From positions 1 to 64,000 of the forward strand of contig NZ_JAKSYG010000105.1 in assembly GCF_022829725.1 (NCBI RefSeq): a stretch of 64,000 nt of DNA, read 5' to 3'. Source of the stretch: Methylobacterium sp. E-005. GTDB lineage: Bacteria; Pseudomonadota; Alphaproteobacteria; Rhizobiales; Beijerinckiaceae. This document shows, piece by piece, positions 1-12,520 of this stretch; positions within the stretch are counted from its first letter, which is position 1; the number at the start of each line of letters is the position of its first letter. Made by a program: the position numbers and the translations under genes. Under the pieces are notes generated by a model. The model was not told the DNA's origin. It was given only the letters and a program-made list of their open reading frames with translations, and did not search any database.

Positions 1-192
1 GATCCGGCTCCGGCCGAGATCGAAGCCGCCGCCGAGATCGAGTCCGAGGTCGAAGCCGAGCCAGTCGTGGCGGCGCTCGAGCCGGTCGCCCCCGCGCCGG
101 TCGCGCTTCCCATGGTCGCGCCTCGCGCCCATCTGATCCCGCCGGGCGGGAGAGGGGGCGCGTTGCGTCCGCCAGTAACGTCTCACTTCGGT
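1..192. other. Window edge, possible 3' end of a truncated gene
   Basis: Low-complexity GC-rich DNA entering from outside the window. One plus frame reads a Glu/Ala/Pro/Val-rich stretch (residues such as EIEAAAEIESEVEAEP), which resembles an acidic protein tail. That frame has no stop until about 537, so it would run far into the antisense of the lyase gene. A second plus frame with higher GC at third positions stops at 134-136. Neither frame can be chosen from this fragment, so no CDS is called. About 50 bases before the lyase stop show no feature. Confidence 0.3.
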
Positions 193-1131
193 TCAAGCCG
201 CCTTGGCGGGCACCGGGTGCAGGTCGCAGGGGCGTCCGGCCTTGGCGACCTGCCCGGGCACGTCGTGCCCGACAAGGCGCGGCAGGTCCCGCGACAGGCC
301 GATCAGCGCCGCGAGGTCGAGGCCCGTCGTCAGGCCCATCTCGTGCGCCATGCTGACGAGATCCTCGGTGCAGATGTTGCCGGTGGCGCCGGGCGCGAAC
401 GGGCAGCCGCCGAGGCCGCCGAGCGCCGCGTCGAAGCGGCGGGCGCCCGTGTCGTAGGCGGCCAGCACGTTGGCGAGGCCGAGGCCGCGCGTGTTGTGGA
501 AGTGGAGCGTCAGCCGTCCGGCGCCGACCAGGGGTAGCACCCGCGCGACGAGGCGCGCCACCTGCCGGGGGTTGGCCATGCCGGTGGTGTCGGCGAGGGT
601 CACCCCGTCGACGCCGAGCGACAGGTACCGCTCCACCTGCGCGACGACCTTGTCGACCGGCTGGTCGCCCTCGAACGGGCAGCCGAAGGCGGTCGCCACC
701 GTGGCGTTGGTGCTGACCGGCGCGCCGCGCACCGAATCCATGATCCGCGCGAAGCCCGCGATCGAATCGGCCGGGCTCATCCCCATATTGGCGCGGTTAT
801 GGGTCTCGCTCACCGAGGCCACGAGGTTGATCTCGTCGACCTTGGCGGCGAGCGCCCGCTCGGCACCCTTCGGGTTCGGCACCAGGGCGACGTAGACGGT
901 CCCGGGCCGGCGCCGGATCCCGGCGAAGACGTCCGCCGCGTCGGCGAGCGCCGGCACCGCCTTCGGCGAGACGAAGGACGAAACCTCGATCCGGCTGAAG
1001 CCGGCCTCCGAGAGCGCGTCGATCAGGCGGATTTTTTCTGCCGTCGCCACGAAGACGGGCTCGATCTGGAAGCCGTCGCGGGTGGCGACCTCCTGGACGA
1101 TCATCGCGTCGCTGTTCATGACCCCAGTCAT
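193..1131 (-). CDS. Hydroxymethylglutaryl-CoA lyase family protein
   Basis: A 312-residue TIM-barrel lyase of the HMG-CoA lyase (DRE-TIM) family, which cleaves HMG-CoA or related 3-hydroxyacyl-CoAs to acetyl-CoA plus a keto acid in the cytoplasm. Visible signatures are the N-terminal TRDGFQ loop (catalytic Arg-Asp), the metal-binding HFHNTRG motif, and the GGCPFAPGATGN loop that carries the catalytic Cys. Length is normal. Its start overlaps the stop of the upstream CoA-transferase by four bases (ATGA), so the two are probably translated together. The pairing suggests a dicarboxylate is activated to its CoA ester and then split. The exact substrate (HMG, citramalyl or other) cannot be read from sequence. 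A second ATG lies four codons in. Confidence 0.88.
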   Translation of the reverse strand: MTGVMNSDAMIVQEVATRDGFQIEPVFVATAEKIRLIDALSEAGFSRIEVSSFVSPKAVPALADAADVFAGIRRRPGTVYVALVPNPKGAERALAAKVDEINLVASVSETHNRANMGMSPADSIAGFARIMDSVRGAPVSTNATVATAFGCPFEGDQPVDKVVAQVERYLSLGVDGVTLADTTGMANPRQVARLVARVLPLVGAGRLTLHFHNTRGLGLANVLAAYDTGARRFDAALGGLGGCPFAPGATGNICTEDLVSMAHEMGLTTGLDLAALIGLSRDLPRLVGHDVPGQVAKAGRPCDLHPVPAKAA

Positions 1132-2321
1132 GCCACCGCTCCCTTCGCGCGGAGCGCCGCGATCCGCTCGGCATCGAGGCCGAGTTCGCCGAGCACCGCG
1201 TCCGTGTGGGCGCCGAGCGCCGGGCCCTGCCAGCGGATTTCGCCCGGGGTGTCGGACAGCTTCGGCACGATGCCGGGCATCTTCACCTGGGTCCCGCCGG
1301 GCAGCTCCGCCTGGAGGATCATGTCGCGGGCCTGATAGTGCGGGTCGGCCACGATGTCGGCCACCGAGTAGATCCGGCCGGCCGGCACGTCGGCGGCCTC
1401 CAGCACGGCGAGCGCCTCCTCGACCGTCTGGGTCTTCGACCAGTCGGCAATCGTGCCGTCCAGCATCGCGGATTGCTGCGAGCGCCCCGCGTTGTTGCGC
1501 AGGGCCGGATCCTCCGCGAGGTCCGGACGGCCGATCGCCGTCATCAGGCGGCGGAAGATCGGGTCGCTGTTGCCGGCGATGACGACGAAGCCGCCGTCCC
1601 GGGTCGGATAGGTGTTCGACGGGGTGATGCCCGGGAGCGCGCCGCCGGTGCGGGTGCGGACCTCGCCCAAAAGATCGTATTCGGGGACGAGGCTCTCCAT
1701 CACGTTGAACACGCTCTCGACGAGCGAGACGTCGATCACCTGCCCGGCGCCCTGGCCGGTCTTGACCCGCAGCAGCGCCATCAGGGCGCCGATCACGCCG
1801 TGGAGCGAGGCCAGGGTGTCGCCGATGCTGACGCCGACCCGGGCGGGGGGCGCCTCCGGGCTGCCGGTGGTGAAGCGGATGCCGCCCATCGACTCGCCGA
1901 TGGCGCCGAAGCCCGGCCGGTCGCGGTACGGGCCGGTCTGGCCGTAGCCGGAGATCCGGACCATCACGAGGTTGGGATTGAGGGACGAGAGCACGTCCCA
2001 GCCGAGTCCGAGCTTCTCCAGGCCGCCGGGGCGGAAGTTCTCGACCACCACGTCGGCGCTCCGGGCGAGCTGCTTGACGATGTCGAGGCCCTCAGGACTT
2101 TTCAGATTGACCGCGATCGACTTCTTGTTGCGCGACTGCAGGTACCACCAGAGCGAGGTGCCCTCGTGCATCTTGCGCCACTTGCGCAGGGGGTCGCCCT
2201 CGCCCGGGGGCTCGACCTTGATCACCTCGGCGCCGAACTCGGCCATCAGCCGCGTCGCGAAGGGCGCGGCGATGAGCTGGCCGAGTTCGAGAACGCGGAT
2301 ACCGCTGAGCGGGCCGGACAT
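1128..2321 (-). CDS. Family III CoA-transferase (CaiB/BaiF type)
   Basis: A 397-residue class III CoA-transferase, which moves CoA from an acyl-CoA donor to a carboxylic acid. Typical family features are the N-terminal GIRVLELGQLIAAPFAT segment, the VIKVEPPGEGDPLR segment, the VVENFRPGGLEKLGL block whose following region carries the catalytic Asp in this family, and the GYGQTGPYRDRPGF motif. An upstream ATG at 2333 exists, but the codons between the two form GGAGGAGAGG directly before the ATG at 2321, a strong ribosome site, so the inner start is chosen. It lies between the LysR gene (67 bases upstream) and the lyase (4-base overlap), all in one direction, which suggests one catabolic operon. 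Confidence 0.88.
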   Translation of the reverse strand: MSGPLSGIRVLELGQLIAAPFATRLMAEFGAEVIKVEPPGEGDPLRKWRKMHEGTSLWWYLQSRNKKSIAVNLKSPEGLDIVKQLARSADVVVENFRPGGLEKLGLGWDVLSSLNPNLVMVRISGYGQTGPYRDRPGFGAIGESMGGIRFTTGSPEAPPARVGVSIGDTLASLHGVIGALMALLRVKTGQGAGQVIDVSLVESVFNVMESLVPEYDLLGEVRTRTGGALPGITPSNTYPTRDGGFVVIAGNSDPIFRRLMTAIGRPDLAEDPALRNNAGRSQQSAMLDGTIADWSKTQTVEEALAVLEAADVPAGRIYSVADIVADPHYQARDMILQAELPGGTQVKMPGIVPKLSDTPGEIRWQGPALGAHTDAVLGELGLDAERIAALRAKGAVA

Positions 2322-2388
2322 CCTCTCCTCCATCTTTTGTTACCTCACGGCTACTTTGAACCAGGGCCTGGAGTCCAAACACCATCCA

Positions 2389-3336
2389 TCATCCTGCGTT
2401 CTCCAGCGGAGAACGCAACGCATCGGCGGCGCGCAGATGGTCGAGCAGGAGTTGGGCGGCCGGCGGCAGGAAGCCGGGGCGGACGACGAGGCTCAGCATG
2501 CGCTGCGACCACGGGTCCGTGAGCGGCACCGCGGCGAGCCGCATCGACGGCCCGAGCAGGGCATGGACATGTTCCGGGACGGTCCCGAGGCCCATCCCGA
2601 CCTGCGCCATCCGGCAGATCGCGTCGAAGCTCGGCACGTGCATGCGCAGGTGCAGCGGCCGGCCGAGGCGCCGGGCCTCGTCCCGCAGGGCCGCGTAGAT
2701 CGAGCTCTCCACGTGCAGCCCGACATGGTCGTAGTCGAGCGTCTCGGCGAGCGCGATGGCGGCGCGGTCGCTCAGGGGATGATCTTCCGGCATGACCAGG
2801 ACGAGCCGGTCGGCCCGGTACGGGTAGGCGATGAGCGTGCGCGTGTCGGTGCCGCCCGCGCAGATGCCGAGATCGGCGAGCCCCTCCTCGACGCCGGCCA
2901 CGACGCCGCCGCTCGGGCGCTCCTCCAGATCGACCCGGATCCCACCCTGCGCGGCGAGGAACGCCTGCAGATCCTCGGGCAGGAATTCCACGATGGCTGA
3001 GAGGTTGGCGAGCACCCGCACGATGCCGCGCACGCCGCGCGCATGCTCGGCGAGTTCGAGCGCGATCTGCTCGGCGCTCGCCAGCATGCGGCGGGTGTGA
3101 TGCAGCAGGGTCTCGCCCGCCGGAGTCAGGCGCATGCCGCGGGGCTCGCGGATTAGCAAGGTACAGCCCAGCGCGTGCTCCAGTTCAGCGAGCCGCTTGC
3201 TCACCGCCGATGGGGCGATCGCGGCCCGCCGCGCCGCGCCGTTGAGCGTGCCCTCCGTGCAGATCGCCGCGAACAGGCGCAGCGTCTTCAGGTCGAGGCG
3301 GCTCAGGGTCGCGGCGATCGGCGGGCCTGCGGACAT
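2389..3336 (-). CDS. LysR-family transcriptional regulator
   Basis: A 315-residue LysR-type regulator. The N-terminal winged helix-turn-helix lies at about residues 14-73 (LKTLRLFAAICTEGTLNGAA followed by an APSAVSKRLAELE recognition helix). The rest is the periplasmic-binding-protein-like effector domain with two Rossmann halves. It precedes the CoA-transferase and lyase genes on the same strand, so it may control them as the first gene of the operon rather than from the more usual divergent position. The effector is unknown; a CoA-ester precursor or organic acid is a reasonable guess from the neighbours. Confidence 0.9.
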   Translation of the reverse strand: MSAGPPIAATLSRLDLKTLRLFAAICTEGTLNGAARRAAIAPSAVSKRLAELEHALGCTLLIREPRGMRLTPAGETLLHHTRRMLASAEQIALELAEHARGVRGIVRVLANLSAIVEFLPEDLQAFLAAQGGIRVDLEERPSGGVVAGVEEGLADLGICAGGTDTRTLIAYPYRADRLVLVMPEDHPLSDRAAIALAETLDYDHVGLHVESSIYAALRDEARRLGRPLHLRMHVPSFDAICRMAQVGMGLGTVPEHVHALLGPSMRLAAVPLTDPWSQRMLSLVVRPGFLPPAAQLLLDHLRAADALRSPLENAG

Positions 3337-3353
3337 CGGATGTCCCGGCCCGG

Positions 3354-3728
3354 TCAGTCCGGCGAACCGACCGGCTGGCCATAGCTGCCATAGCCGAGCT
3401 TCGCCCCCTGCCGGTTGACGCGGCCGAAGCGCATCACCGCCTGCTCCAGGTAGTCGATCGCGTCGACGAGATGCGTGCGGGCCGCCGCGATCGTGTCCTC
3501 ACCCTCCTCGACCGGCGCCTCGGCGAGCTTCACGGCGGCGATCAGCACCCGGTCGCGCTCGTCCTCGATCCGGGGGTCGCGCTCGACATGGCCGCGCACC
3601 CGCGCATCGTAGGCCTCGATGACCGACCAGGGCAGCGCGTCCTTGTTGGATGGCGCCTGGAAGGCGAGCGCATGGCGCCGCGCGACCGCGCTTGCGGCCC
3701 TGACGTGATCGGCGAGCACTGCATCCAT
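3354..3728 (-). CDS. Conserved-looking hypothetical protein
   Basis: A 124-residue soluble protein that I do not recognise. The frame stays open further upstream to 4172, but the ATG at 3728 is preceded by GGAGGT seven bases away and the protein reads as compact and helical from there (MDAVLADHVRAASAVARRH), so this start is preferred. The C-terminal third (HLVDAIDYLEQAVMRFGRV, then a Gly/Tyr-rich end GAKLGYGSYGQ) has no known catalytic motif. No signal peptide or membrane segment is seen. It ends 17 bases before the LysR start and may be the first gene of that transcript. Confidence 0.6.
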   Translation of the reverse strand: MDAVLADHVRAASAVARRHALAFQAPSNKDALPWSVIEAYDARVRGHVERDPRIEDERDRVLIAAVKLAEAPVEEGEDTIAAARTHLVDAIDYLEQAVMRFGRVNRQGAKLGYGSYGQPVGSPD

Positions 3729-3972
3729 CTCTGACCTCCGCGGCACCGCCTCGAGTACAAGGACCGAGAGCCGTGTCGATTGCAACGCGATCGGGATCGA
3801 CCCTCGGCATCCCGAACGTGCATCCCGAACGTGTATGGCCGCACGCCGTTGCCCCGATCGGCCGATCCTCCCATCCTTGAGCAGGGGGTGGGGCTTACCT
3901 TGGTGGATCGAATCGGTATCTGTCGAATTCGTGATGAACGAGCCGCGACTCGCCCGGCGAACGGGGAACGGA

Positions 3973-4605
3973 ATGATGACGACACTGACGGCCGGCGCCC
4001 AGCGCCAGCCCTCCGCGGCGCGGCTCCTCGGCCTGTTCTCGATCGTCCTGGTGGCCATCGGCCTGTCCGGCTGCGGGGCGATCAACCGGGTGCCGACCCT
4101 GCAGGAGCAGGCGAAATCCTCCTGGAGCGAGGTGCAGAACCAGTACCAGCGCCGGGCCGACCTGATCCCCAACCTCGTCGAGACCGTGAAGGGCTACGCC
4201 CAGCAGGAGAAGGACGTGCTGATCGGCGTCACCGAGGCCCGCGCCAAGGCGTCGAGCGTGAAGGTCGACGCCTCCACGGTGAGCGACCCGCAGAAGTTCA
4301 AGGAATACCAGGACGCGCAGAACCAGCTCTCCGGGGCGCTCGGGCGCCTGCTGGTGACGGTCGAAAAATACCCCGACCTGAAATCGAACCAGAACTTCCT
4401 GGCCCTGCAATCGCAGCTTGAGGGCACCGAGAACCGCATCGCGGTGGCGCGGCGCGACTACATCACGGCCGTCCAAGCCTACAACACCGAGGTGCGCACG
4501 ATTCCGGGCCGCTGGATCGCGGCGTTCCTCTATCCCGACGCCAAGCCGATGGAGACCTTCACGGCGACGCCGAATGCCGACCGGCCGCCGAACGTGAAGT
4601 TCTAG
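3973..4605 (+). CDS. lemA: LemA family lipoprotein
   Basis: A 210-residue LemA-family protein. It opens with a lipoprotein signal: a hydrophobic stretch (LLGLFSIVLVAIGLSGC) ending in the lipobox LSGC, so it should be lipid-anchored at the membrane and face the periplasm. The diagnostic LemA core follows (QNQYQRRADLIPNLVETVKG), then long coiled-coil-like helices with ENRIAVARRDYITAVQAYN. The biochemical role of LemA is not settled. The frame is open further upstream; the double ATG at 3973-3978 is chosen because it gives a normal signal peptide. The next gene begins ten bases downstream and encodes a TPM-domain protein, the usual partner of LemA. Confidence 0.88.
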   Translation: MMTTLTAGAQRQPSAARLLGLFSIVLVAIGLSGCGAINRVPTLQEQAKSSWSEVQNQYQRRADLIPNLVETVKGYAQQEKDVLIGVTEARAKASSVKVDASTVSDPQKFKEYQDAQNQLSGALGRLLVTVEKYPDLKSNQNFLALQSQLEGTENRIAVARRDYITAVQAYNTEVRTIPGRWIAAFLYPDAKPMETFTATPNADRPPNVKF

Positions 4606-4614
4606 GGACCGCCC

Positions 4615-5430
4615 GTGAGCCGGAACATCCCGGTCCGGGTGCGGCTCGCCCTGGCGCTCGCCGTCATCGCGGCCTGCCTGGCGGTCTACGCGGTCGGGGC
4701 GCTCGCGGCCGAGCTGAGCTTCCCGACGCTCACCGGCCGCGTCGTCGATGTGGCCGGCCTGCTCACGCCGGACCAGCGCCACGCGCTCGAAGTCAAGCTG
4801 AAGGCGCACGAGGACAAGACCTCGGATCAGGTCGTGGTCGCGACCGTGCCGAACCTCCAGGGCACGACCATCGAGGATTACGCCAACCGCCTGTTCCGGG
4901 CCTGGAGGCTCGGGCAGGCCAAGACCAACAACGGCGTCCTGCTCCTGGTGGCGCCGCAGGAGCGCAAGGTCCGCATCGAGGTCGGCTACGGCCTCGAAGG
5001 CGCGCTGACCGACGCCCAGTCCCGCACCATCACGGCGAGCGCGATCACGCCGCGCTTCAAGACCGGCGATTGGTTCGGGGGGCTCGACGCGGGCGTGGAC
5101 GGGATCCTGGCGATCCTGTCGCGGGACGCACAGGAATGGCAGCGCGCGCCGCAGCCCAAGGACGACGCGGCCGATCCCATGCAGGTGGCGATCTTCGTGA
5201 TCCTGCTTCTGATCGTGGTGGTGGTGGCGTGGCGCATGGCCCGGCTCGGCAACCGGGGCGGACGGGGTGGACGGGGCGGCGGAATCGTGATCCTGCCCGG
5301 CCCCGGTTCGGGCGGCTGGGGCGGGGGCTTCTCGGATGGCGGCTTCGGCGGTTCATCGGGTGGGTTCGATGGCGGCTTTTCCGGCGGGGGCGGCTCGTCG
5401 GGCGGCGGAGGGGCCTCCGATGGCTGGTAG
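4615..5430 (+). CDS. TPM-domain membrane protein with Gly-rich tail (YgcG-like)
   Basis: A 271-residue protein starting at GTG. Order of parts: a signal peptide (residues about 8-31); a TPM domain at about 33-165 with the family phrases GRVVDVAGLLTPDQ, QVVVATVPNLQG and RKVRIEVGYGLEGALTD; a transmembrane helix near residue 195 (MQVAIFVILLLIVVVVAW); and a tail of Gly/Ser repeats ending GGGGASDGW. The domain should lie outside the cytoplasmic membrane. TPM proteins are linked to membrane and envelope functions but the exact role is open. It sits between lemA and a second TPM gene whose start overlaps its last 11 bases. Confidence 0.88.
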   Translation: MSRNIPVRVRLALALAVIAACLAVYAVGALAAELSFPTLTGRVVDVAGLLTPDQRHALEVKLKAHEDKTSDQVVVATVPNLQGTTIEDYANRLFRAWRLGQAKTNNGVLLLVAPQERKVRIEVGYGLEGALTDAQSRTITASAITPRFKTGDWFGGLDAGVDGILAILSRDAQEWQRAPQPKDDAADPMQVAIFVILLLIVVVVAWRMARLGNRGGRGGRGGGIVILPGPGSGGWGGGFSDGGFGGSSGGFDGGFSGGGGSSGGGGASDGW

Positions 5431-6052
5431 CCTTACCGACGCGCTCACGCCGGAGGCGCGCGCCCGCCTCGCCCGGGCCGTGGCGCGGGCCGAGGCCGGC
5501 ACGTCCGGCGAGATCGTCGTCATAGTCAGCGCGCGGGCGGGCGCCTACCGCTCGCTCGTCCTGCTGGCGACGCTGGTGGCGGCCCTGATCCTGCCCTGGC
5601 CGCTGATCGCGCTGACGCCCTGGGGGCCGGCCGCCATCGCGCTGGCGCAGGCCGCCCTCGTGGCGGCGATCCTGCTCGCGAGCCAGAGTGAGCGGCTGCG
5701 CCTCGCCCTGGTCCCCCGCCGCCTGCGCAGCGCCCGCGCCCGGGAGGCGGCGCAGCGGGCCTTCTGGTCCCGGGGCCTGAGCCTGACCCGATCCCGCACC
5801 GGCGTGCTGCTCTACCTGTCGCTGGCCGAGCGGCACGCGGAGATCGTCACCGACCTCGGCGTCCTGCGTGAAGTCTCGCCCGCCGCCTGGGACGGCATCC
5901 TGGCCGCCCTCATCGCGGCCCTCGGGCGGGGCGAGATCGAGGCCGGGTTGACGGCGGCGATCGGGGCCATCGGCACCTGCCTGGCGGAGCATCTGCCGGC
6001 CGGGCCCGACGATCCGGACGAGTTGCCGAACCGGGTGATCGTGGTGGACTGA
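5420..6052 (+). CDS. Second TPM-domain protein with central membrane helices
   Basis: A 210-residue protein. The N-terminal part (ARARLARAVARAEAGTSGEI and VVIVSARAG) matches the start of a TPM domain, followed by two hydrophobic helices (SLVLLATLVAALILPWPLI and AAIALAQAALVAAILLA) inserted mid-domain, then the conserved LYLSLAERHAEIVTDLGV segment and a DGILAALIAALGRGEIEAGL helix. This split architecture is typical of the second TPM partner in LemA clusters. The ATG at 5420 is preceded by GGAGGGG seven bases upstream and overlaps the previous gene by 11 bases, indicating coupling. Longer in-frame starts exist but lie inside the Gly-rich tail of the previous gene. Confidence 0.82.
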   Translation: MAGSLTDALTPEARARLARAVARAEAGTSGEIVVIVSARAGAYRSLVLLATLVAALILPWPLIALTPWGPAAIALAQAALVAAILLASQSERLRLALVPRRLRSARAREAAQRAFWSRGLSLTRSRTGVLLYLSLAERHAEIVTDLGVLREVSPAAWDGILAALIAALGRGEIEAGLTAAIGAIGTCLAEHLPAGPDDPDELPNRVIVVD

Positions 6053-6300
6053 TACGGCTTCCGGTCGAGGGCTTCGGCACCGCCGTCCATGCGCGCAGAG
6101 CGAAGCGGTCCAGCCCGCGCCACGCGCGCCGATGGTGCGCTGCCGCACGAAGCCGTTCGCACTCCGTAACCAGATGGATCGGCGGGCGATTTTCCCTCTG
6201 ACACCGGCGCATGATCGCGCCCGGGGCGCCCGCTCGAGACGGGGCCGAAACCCCAACAGGGGCGAGGCCGGTGCCGCTGGCGTCGCCCAAGGAGGCCTCG

Positions 6301-7629
6301 ATGAAGATCCTGATCGCGGCGACGCCGCTCACCGGCCACGTCAACCCGCTGCTCGCCATCGGCCGCGCCGCCGCCGCGCGGGGTGACGACGTGCTCGTGC
6401 TGTCCGACGCGCTGTTTCGCGCAAAGATCGAGGCGGCGGGCCTGCGCTTCACGGCCTACGCCGATAACGGCTCAGCCACGTTCCGGGAGACCGAGTTGCC
6501 GGCGGGGCCCGAGCGCTACCGGCGCGAGTTCCAGCGGCGCTTCATCGATCCGATGCCGGATCAGGCCTCCGTGCTGCGCCGGCTGATCGCCGAAGAGGCG
6601 CCGGACGTGATCGTCGCCGGCAGCCTCTTCCTCGGGGTGCTGCCCCTGCTCCTCGACGAGACGCCGCGGCCGCCGATCGTGACCGTCAATGTCAGCTTCC
6701 TGTTCCTGGATCGGCCGGACCACGCCCCGGTCGGCCTCGGCCTTCCCCCCGCCCGGGACCGGGGCGAGCGGGTCCGCTACGCCGCCCTGAAGGCCGGTAT
6801 GGACGCGGCCTTCACCAACCCGGTGCGCAGCTACACGGACGGCGAACTCGCCAGGCTCGGCCTGCCGCCGCTGCCGGCCTCGCTGCCGCATTCCATCGTG
6901 GTGCTCCCGGACCTGTTCCTCCAGCCGACGGTGCCGGGCTTCGAATACGAGTACGGCACGCTGCCCCCGGGCGTGCGCTTCATCGGGCTCCTGCAGCCGC
7001 CGACCCCGCCAGCCCCCCTCCCGGACTGGTGGCCGGCGCTGGAAACCGCGAACGCGGCGGGCAAACCCGTCGTGCTGGTCACGCAGGGAACGCTGGCCAA
7101 CGCCGATTTCGGCGAGCTCCTCGAACCGACCCTCGCGGCCCTGGCCGACCGGGCCGATCTCCTCGTCCTCGCCACCACCGGCGGCCGCCCCGTCACGGCC
7201 CTGCGCGGGCCGATCCCCGCGAACACGCGCCTCGCCGGCTTCCTGCCGTTCCGCGATCTGCTGCCGCGGGTGAGCGTGCTCGTGACCAATGGCGGTTACG
7301 GCAGCGTCAGCCTAGCGCTGGCCGCCGGGGTGCCGATCGTCTCGGCCGGCCTCACCGAGGACAAGGCCGAGGTGAATGCCCGCGTCGGCTGGTCCGGCGC
7401 CGGGATCAACCTCGCCACCAACAATCCGAGCCCGGAGGTCCTGCGGGAGGCGGTGGATCGGGTGCTCGCCGAGCCGACGTTCCGGCAGCGCGCCGGCGCG
7501 CTCCAGGCGGCCTTCGCCAGCCGCGACGCCATGGCGGGCACGCTGACGGCCCTGGACGACCTCGCCCGCTCCGGGCCGATGCGCAGCGGCGGCGCGAGGC
7601 TCGCGGTGCCGCTGGCGCGGTCGGCCTGA
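6301..7629 (+). CDS. Glycosyltransferase, UDP-glycosyltransferase/MGT superfamily (GT1-like)
   Basis: A 442-residue GT-B fold glycosyltransferase. The acceptor half starts MKILIAATPLTGHVNPLLAI, the standard opening of this family. The donor half has VVLVTQGTLANADFGELL and the late signature VTNGGYGSVSLALAAGVPIV followed by EDKAEVNARVGWSGAGI. In most relatives the signature reads HGG and DQ; here Asn replaces His and Lys replaces Gln. The start at 6301 has AGGAGG six bases upstream. No sugar or acceptor can be named; antibiotic, lipid or pigment glycosylation are all possible. It stands alone, 248 bases after the TPM gene; that gap shows nothing notable. Confidence 0.85.
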   Translation: MKILIAATPLTGHVNPLLAIGRAAAARGDDVLVLSDALFRAKIEAAGLRFTAYADNGSATFRETELPAGPERYRREFQRRFIDPMPDQASVLRRLIAEEAPDVIVAGSLFLGVLPLLLDETPRPPIVTVNVSFLFLDRPDHAPVGLGLPPARDRGERVRYAALKAGMDAAFTNPVRSYTDGELARLGLPPLPASLPHSIVVLPDLFLQPTVPGFEYEYGTLPPGVRFIGLLQPPTPPAPLPDWWPALETANAAGKPVVLVTQGTLANADFGELLEPTLAALADRADLLVLATTGGRPVTALRGPIPANTRLAGFLPFRDLLPRVSVLVTNGGYGSVSLALAAGVPIVSAGLTEDKAEVNARVGWSGAGINLATNNPSPEVLREAVDRVLAEPTFRQRAGALQAAFASRDAMAGTLTALDDLARSGPMRSGGARLAVPLARSA

Positions 7630-7653
7630 CGGCGTCCGCCCGGTCGCGCGCGT

Positions 7654-11015
<3,362 letters not shown>

Positions 11016-11019
<4 letters not shown>

Positions 11020-12338
11020 GGGATCGTCTCCGGCTGCGGACCTCCGACCGGTGATCCGCTGGCCCGGAGGGAGGGATGGCCCGCCCGGGTCCGGGTTTCA
11101 AGCGCAGCCCGATGCGGCCTTCCCACGCGCAGCCGCGCGGCTTCGAGCGCCCAGACCATGCCGAGCATCATGTAGACGTGACGCCACTTCTCGATATCGA
11201 TCTGGAAGGCCTGCAGGAAGAACATCAGCAAAGCCGGCCAGACGATCTGGGCATGCGCCCGGAACGGCGACGGAAGCACCAGCAGGCGGAACCCCACGAA
11301 ACTCGTCGTCAGCACCAGGCCGATGAACACCGCCCCGCCGAGCCAGCCGCCATTGGCGAAGGAGCCGATATAGGAGTTGTGCGGCTCCAGCCCGAAAACC
11401 AGCCGCCAGTGCATCGGCCCCATCCCGAACGGGCGTTCCAGCAGCATGGCGAGGCCGCGGATCTGATTGCCGAACCGCCCGGTCTCGCCCTGATCGTAAT
11501 CCTGGGTGAGCGCCGCGCGGGTCTCGAACATCTTGTGGACGTGGTCGACCGAGAGCAGGCCGATCACCGCCACGGTGCCGAGCACGAGGGTCGCGAGGGT
11601 GAGGAGCACGATCCGGCGGCGCAGCCGGATCGAGCGGCTGCCCGCATAGACCGAGCCGACCATGAGCAGCACCGCGACGGCGCTCCCGCCCCAGGAGCCC
11701 CGGGAGAACGACAGGAAGATGCCGGCCACGATGATCAGCAGGCCGGCGAACGCGGCCAGGGGCCGGCGGGCCGAGCCGGTGAGCAGGCCATGCATCAGGT
11801 AGAGGGCGCCCAGCGTCAGGAACGAGCCGAACACGTTCGGGTCCTGGAAGGTGCCCGACGCCCGGTCGTACTTGTAGAACAGGTCCTCGATGCCGAGCCA
11901 TTGCAGGTAGCCGACGATGCCCAGCGCCGCCGAGAACACGCAGCTCGCCGTATAGGCCTTGAGCGCCAGCTCCATCCGGGCGTGGGTGTCATCCGCGAAG
12001 AACATGGCGAAGAAGATGCAGGTGATCGTGAGGTAGATCAGCTGCACCGTCCAGGTGACCGGAAACTCCTCGTTGAGATACGGCAGCAGCGCGCAGACGA
12101 TCGCCGCAAGGTAGAGCAGCAGCAGGGCGAGCAGCGGCACCGCCCCCCGGTGCAGGCGCACGCCGAGGCAGAGCCAGAGGACGATCGTCGGGATCGCCAC
12201 CGCGTCGTAGGGGGACGTGTCCGAGAACGCGAAGCAGGCGAAGAAGATGAAGGCGGCAAACAGCGCCTTCGCCATCGTCTCGACGGCGAAGCGGAGCGGG
12301 ATGCCGGGCGCGATTCCGGCGGGAGCGCTGTGGGCCAT
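11016..12338 (-). CDS. O-antigen ligase/polymerase family membrane protein (WaaL-like)
   Basis: A 440-residue integral membrane protein with about ten to twelve hydrophobic helices. Family hallmarks are LSFSRGSWGG in a mid-protein helix and the large periplasmic loop ending with GLEPHNSYIGSFANGGWLGG, where the His is the conserved catalytic-region residue of Wzy/WaaL enzymes. Such proteins join or polymerise lipid-linked glycans at the periplasmic face. The C-terminal 35 residues are polar. No other polysaccharide genes are nearby, and it is coupled by a 4-base overlap to the downstream hybrid kinase, an unusual partner. The substrate cannot be stated. Confidence 0.85.
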
Positions 12339-12471
12339 GATACGCGGGCTCCGCGGGCCCGATACGCAGGCCCGCAGCCGCTAGGGTGACAGTCAATCGT
12401 TGAGAATCGGCTTCGGCCCCGAAACGGGGGTGTCCGACGGCAGCGAGGTTGAGAACGCGGAGCGGCCGAGC

Positions 12472-12500
12472 GCTCCCTCGCCCCTCTGCGGGGGAGGGAG
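12472..12500. repeat. GC-rich palindrome in intergenic DNA
   Basis: CTCCCTCGCCCC and GGGGGAGGGAG face each other around a TCTGC-like loop, giving a strong hairpin in the 182-base gap between the COG0523 GTPase gene and the O-antigen-ligase-like gene. There is no T-run on either side, so a classic terminator is not indicated. The composition is like the CCCCTCTCCCG-type palindromes at 23110 and 61990 in this window, and it may be a diverged member of that family. Confidence 0.5.
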
Positions 12501-12520
12501 AACCGTGTCGCCCTACAGCC

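Noticed and set aside
1..537. Plus-strand open frame overlapping the lyase gene
   Set aside because: More than 340 bases are antisense to a clear HMG-CoA-lyase-type gene. The first 130 bases may be a real gene end, but the frame cannot be decided.
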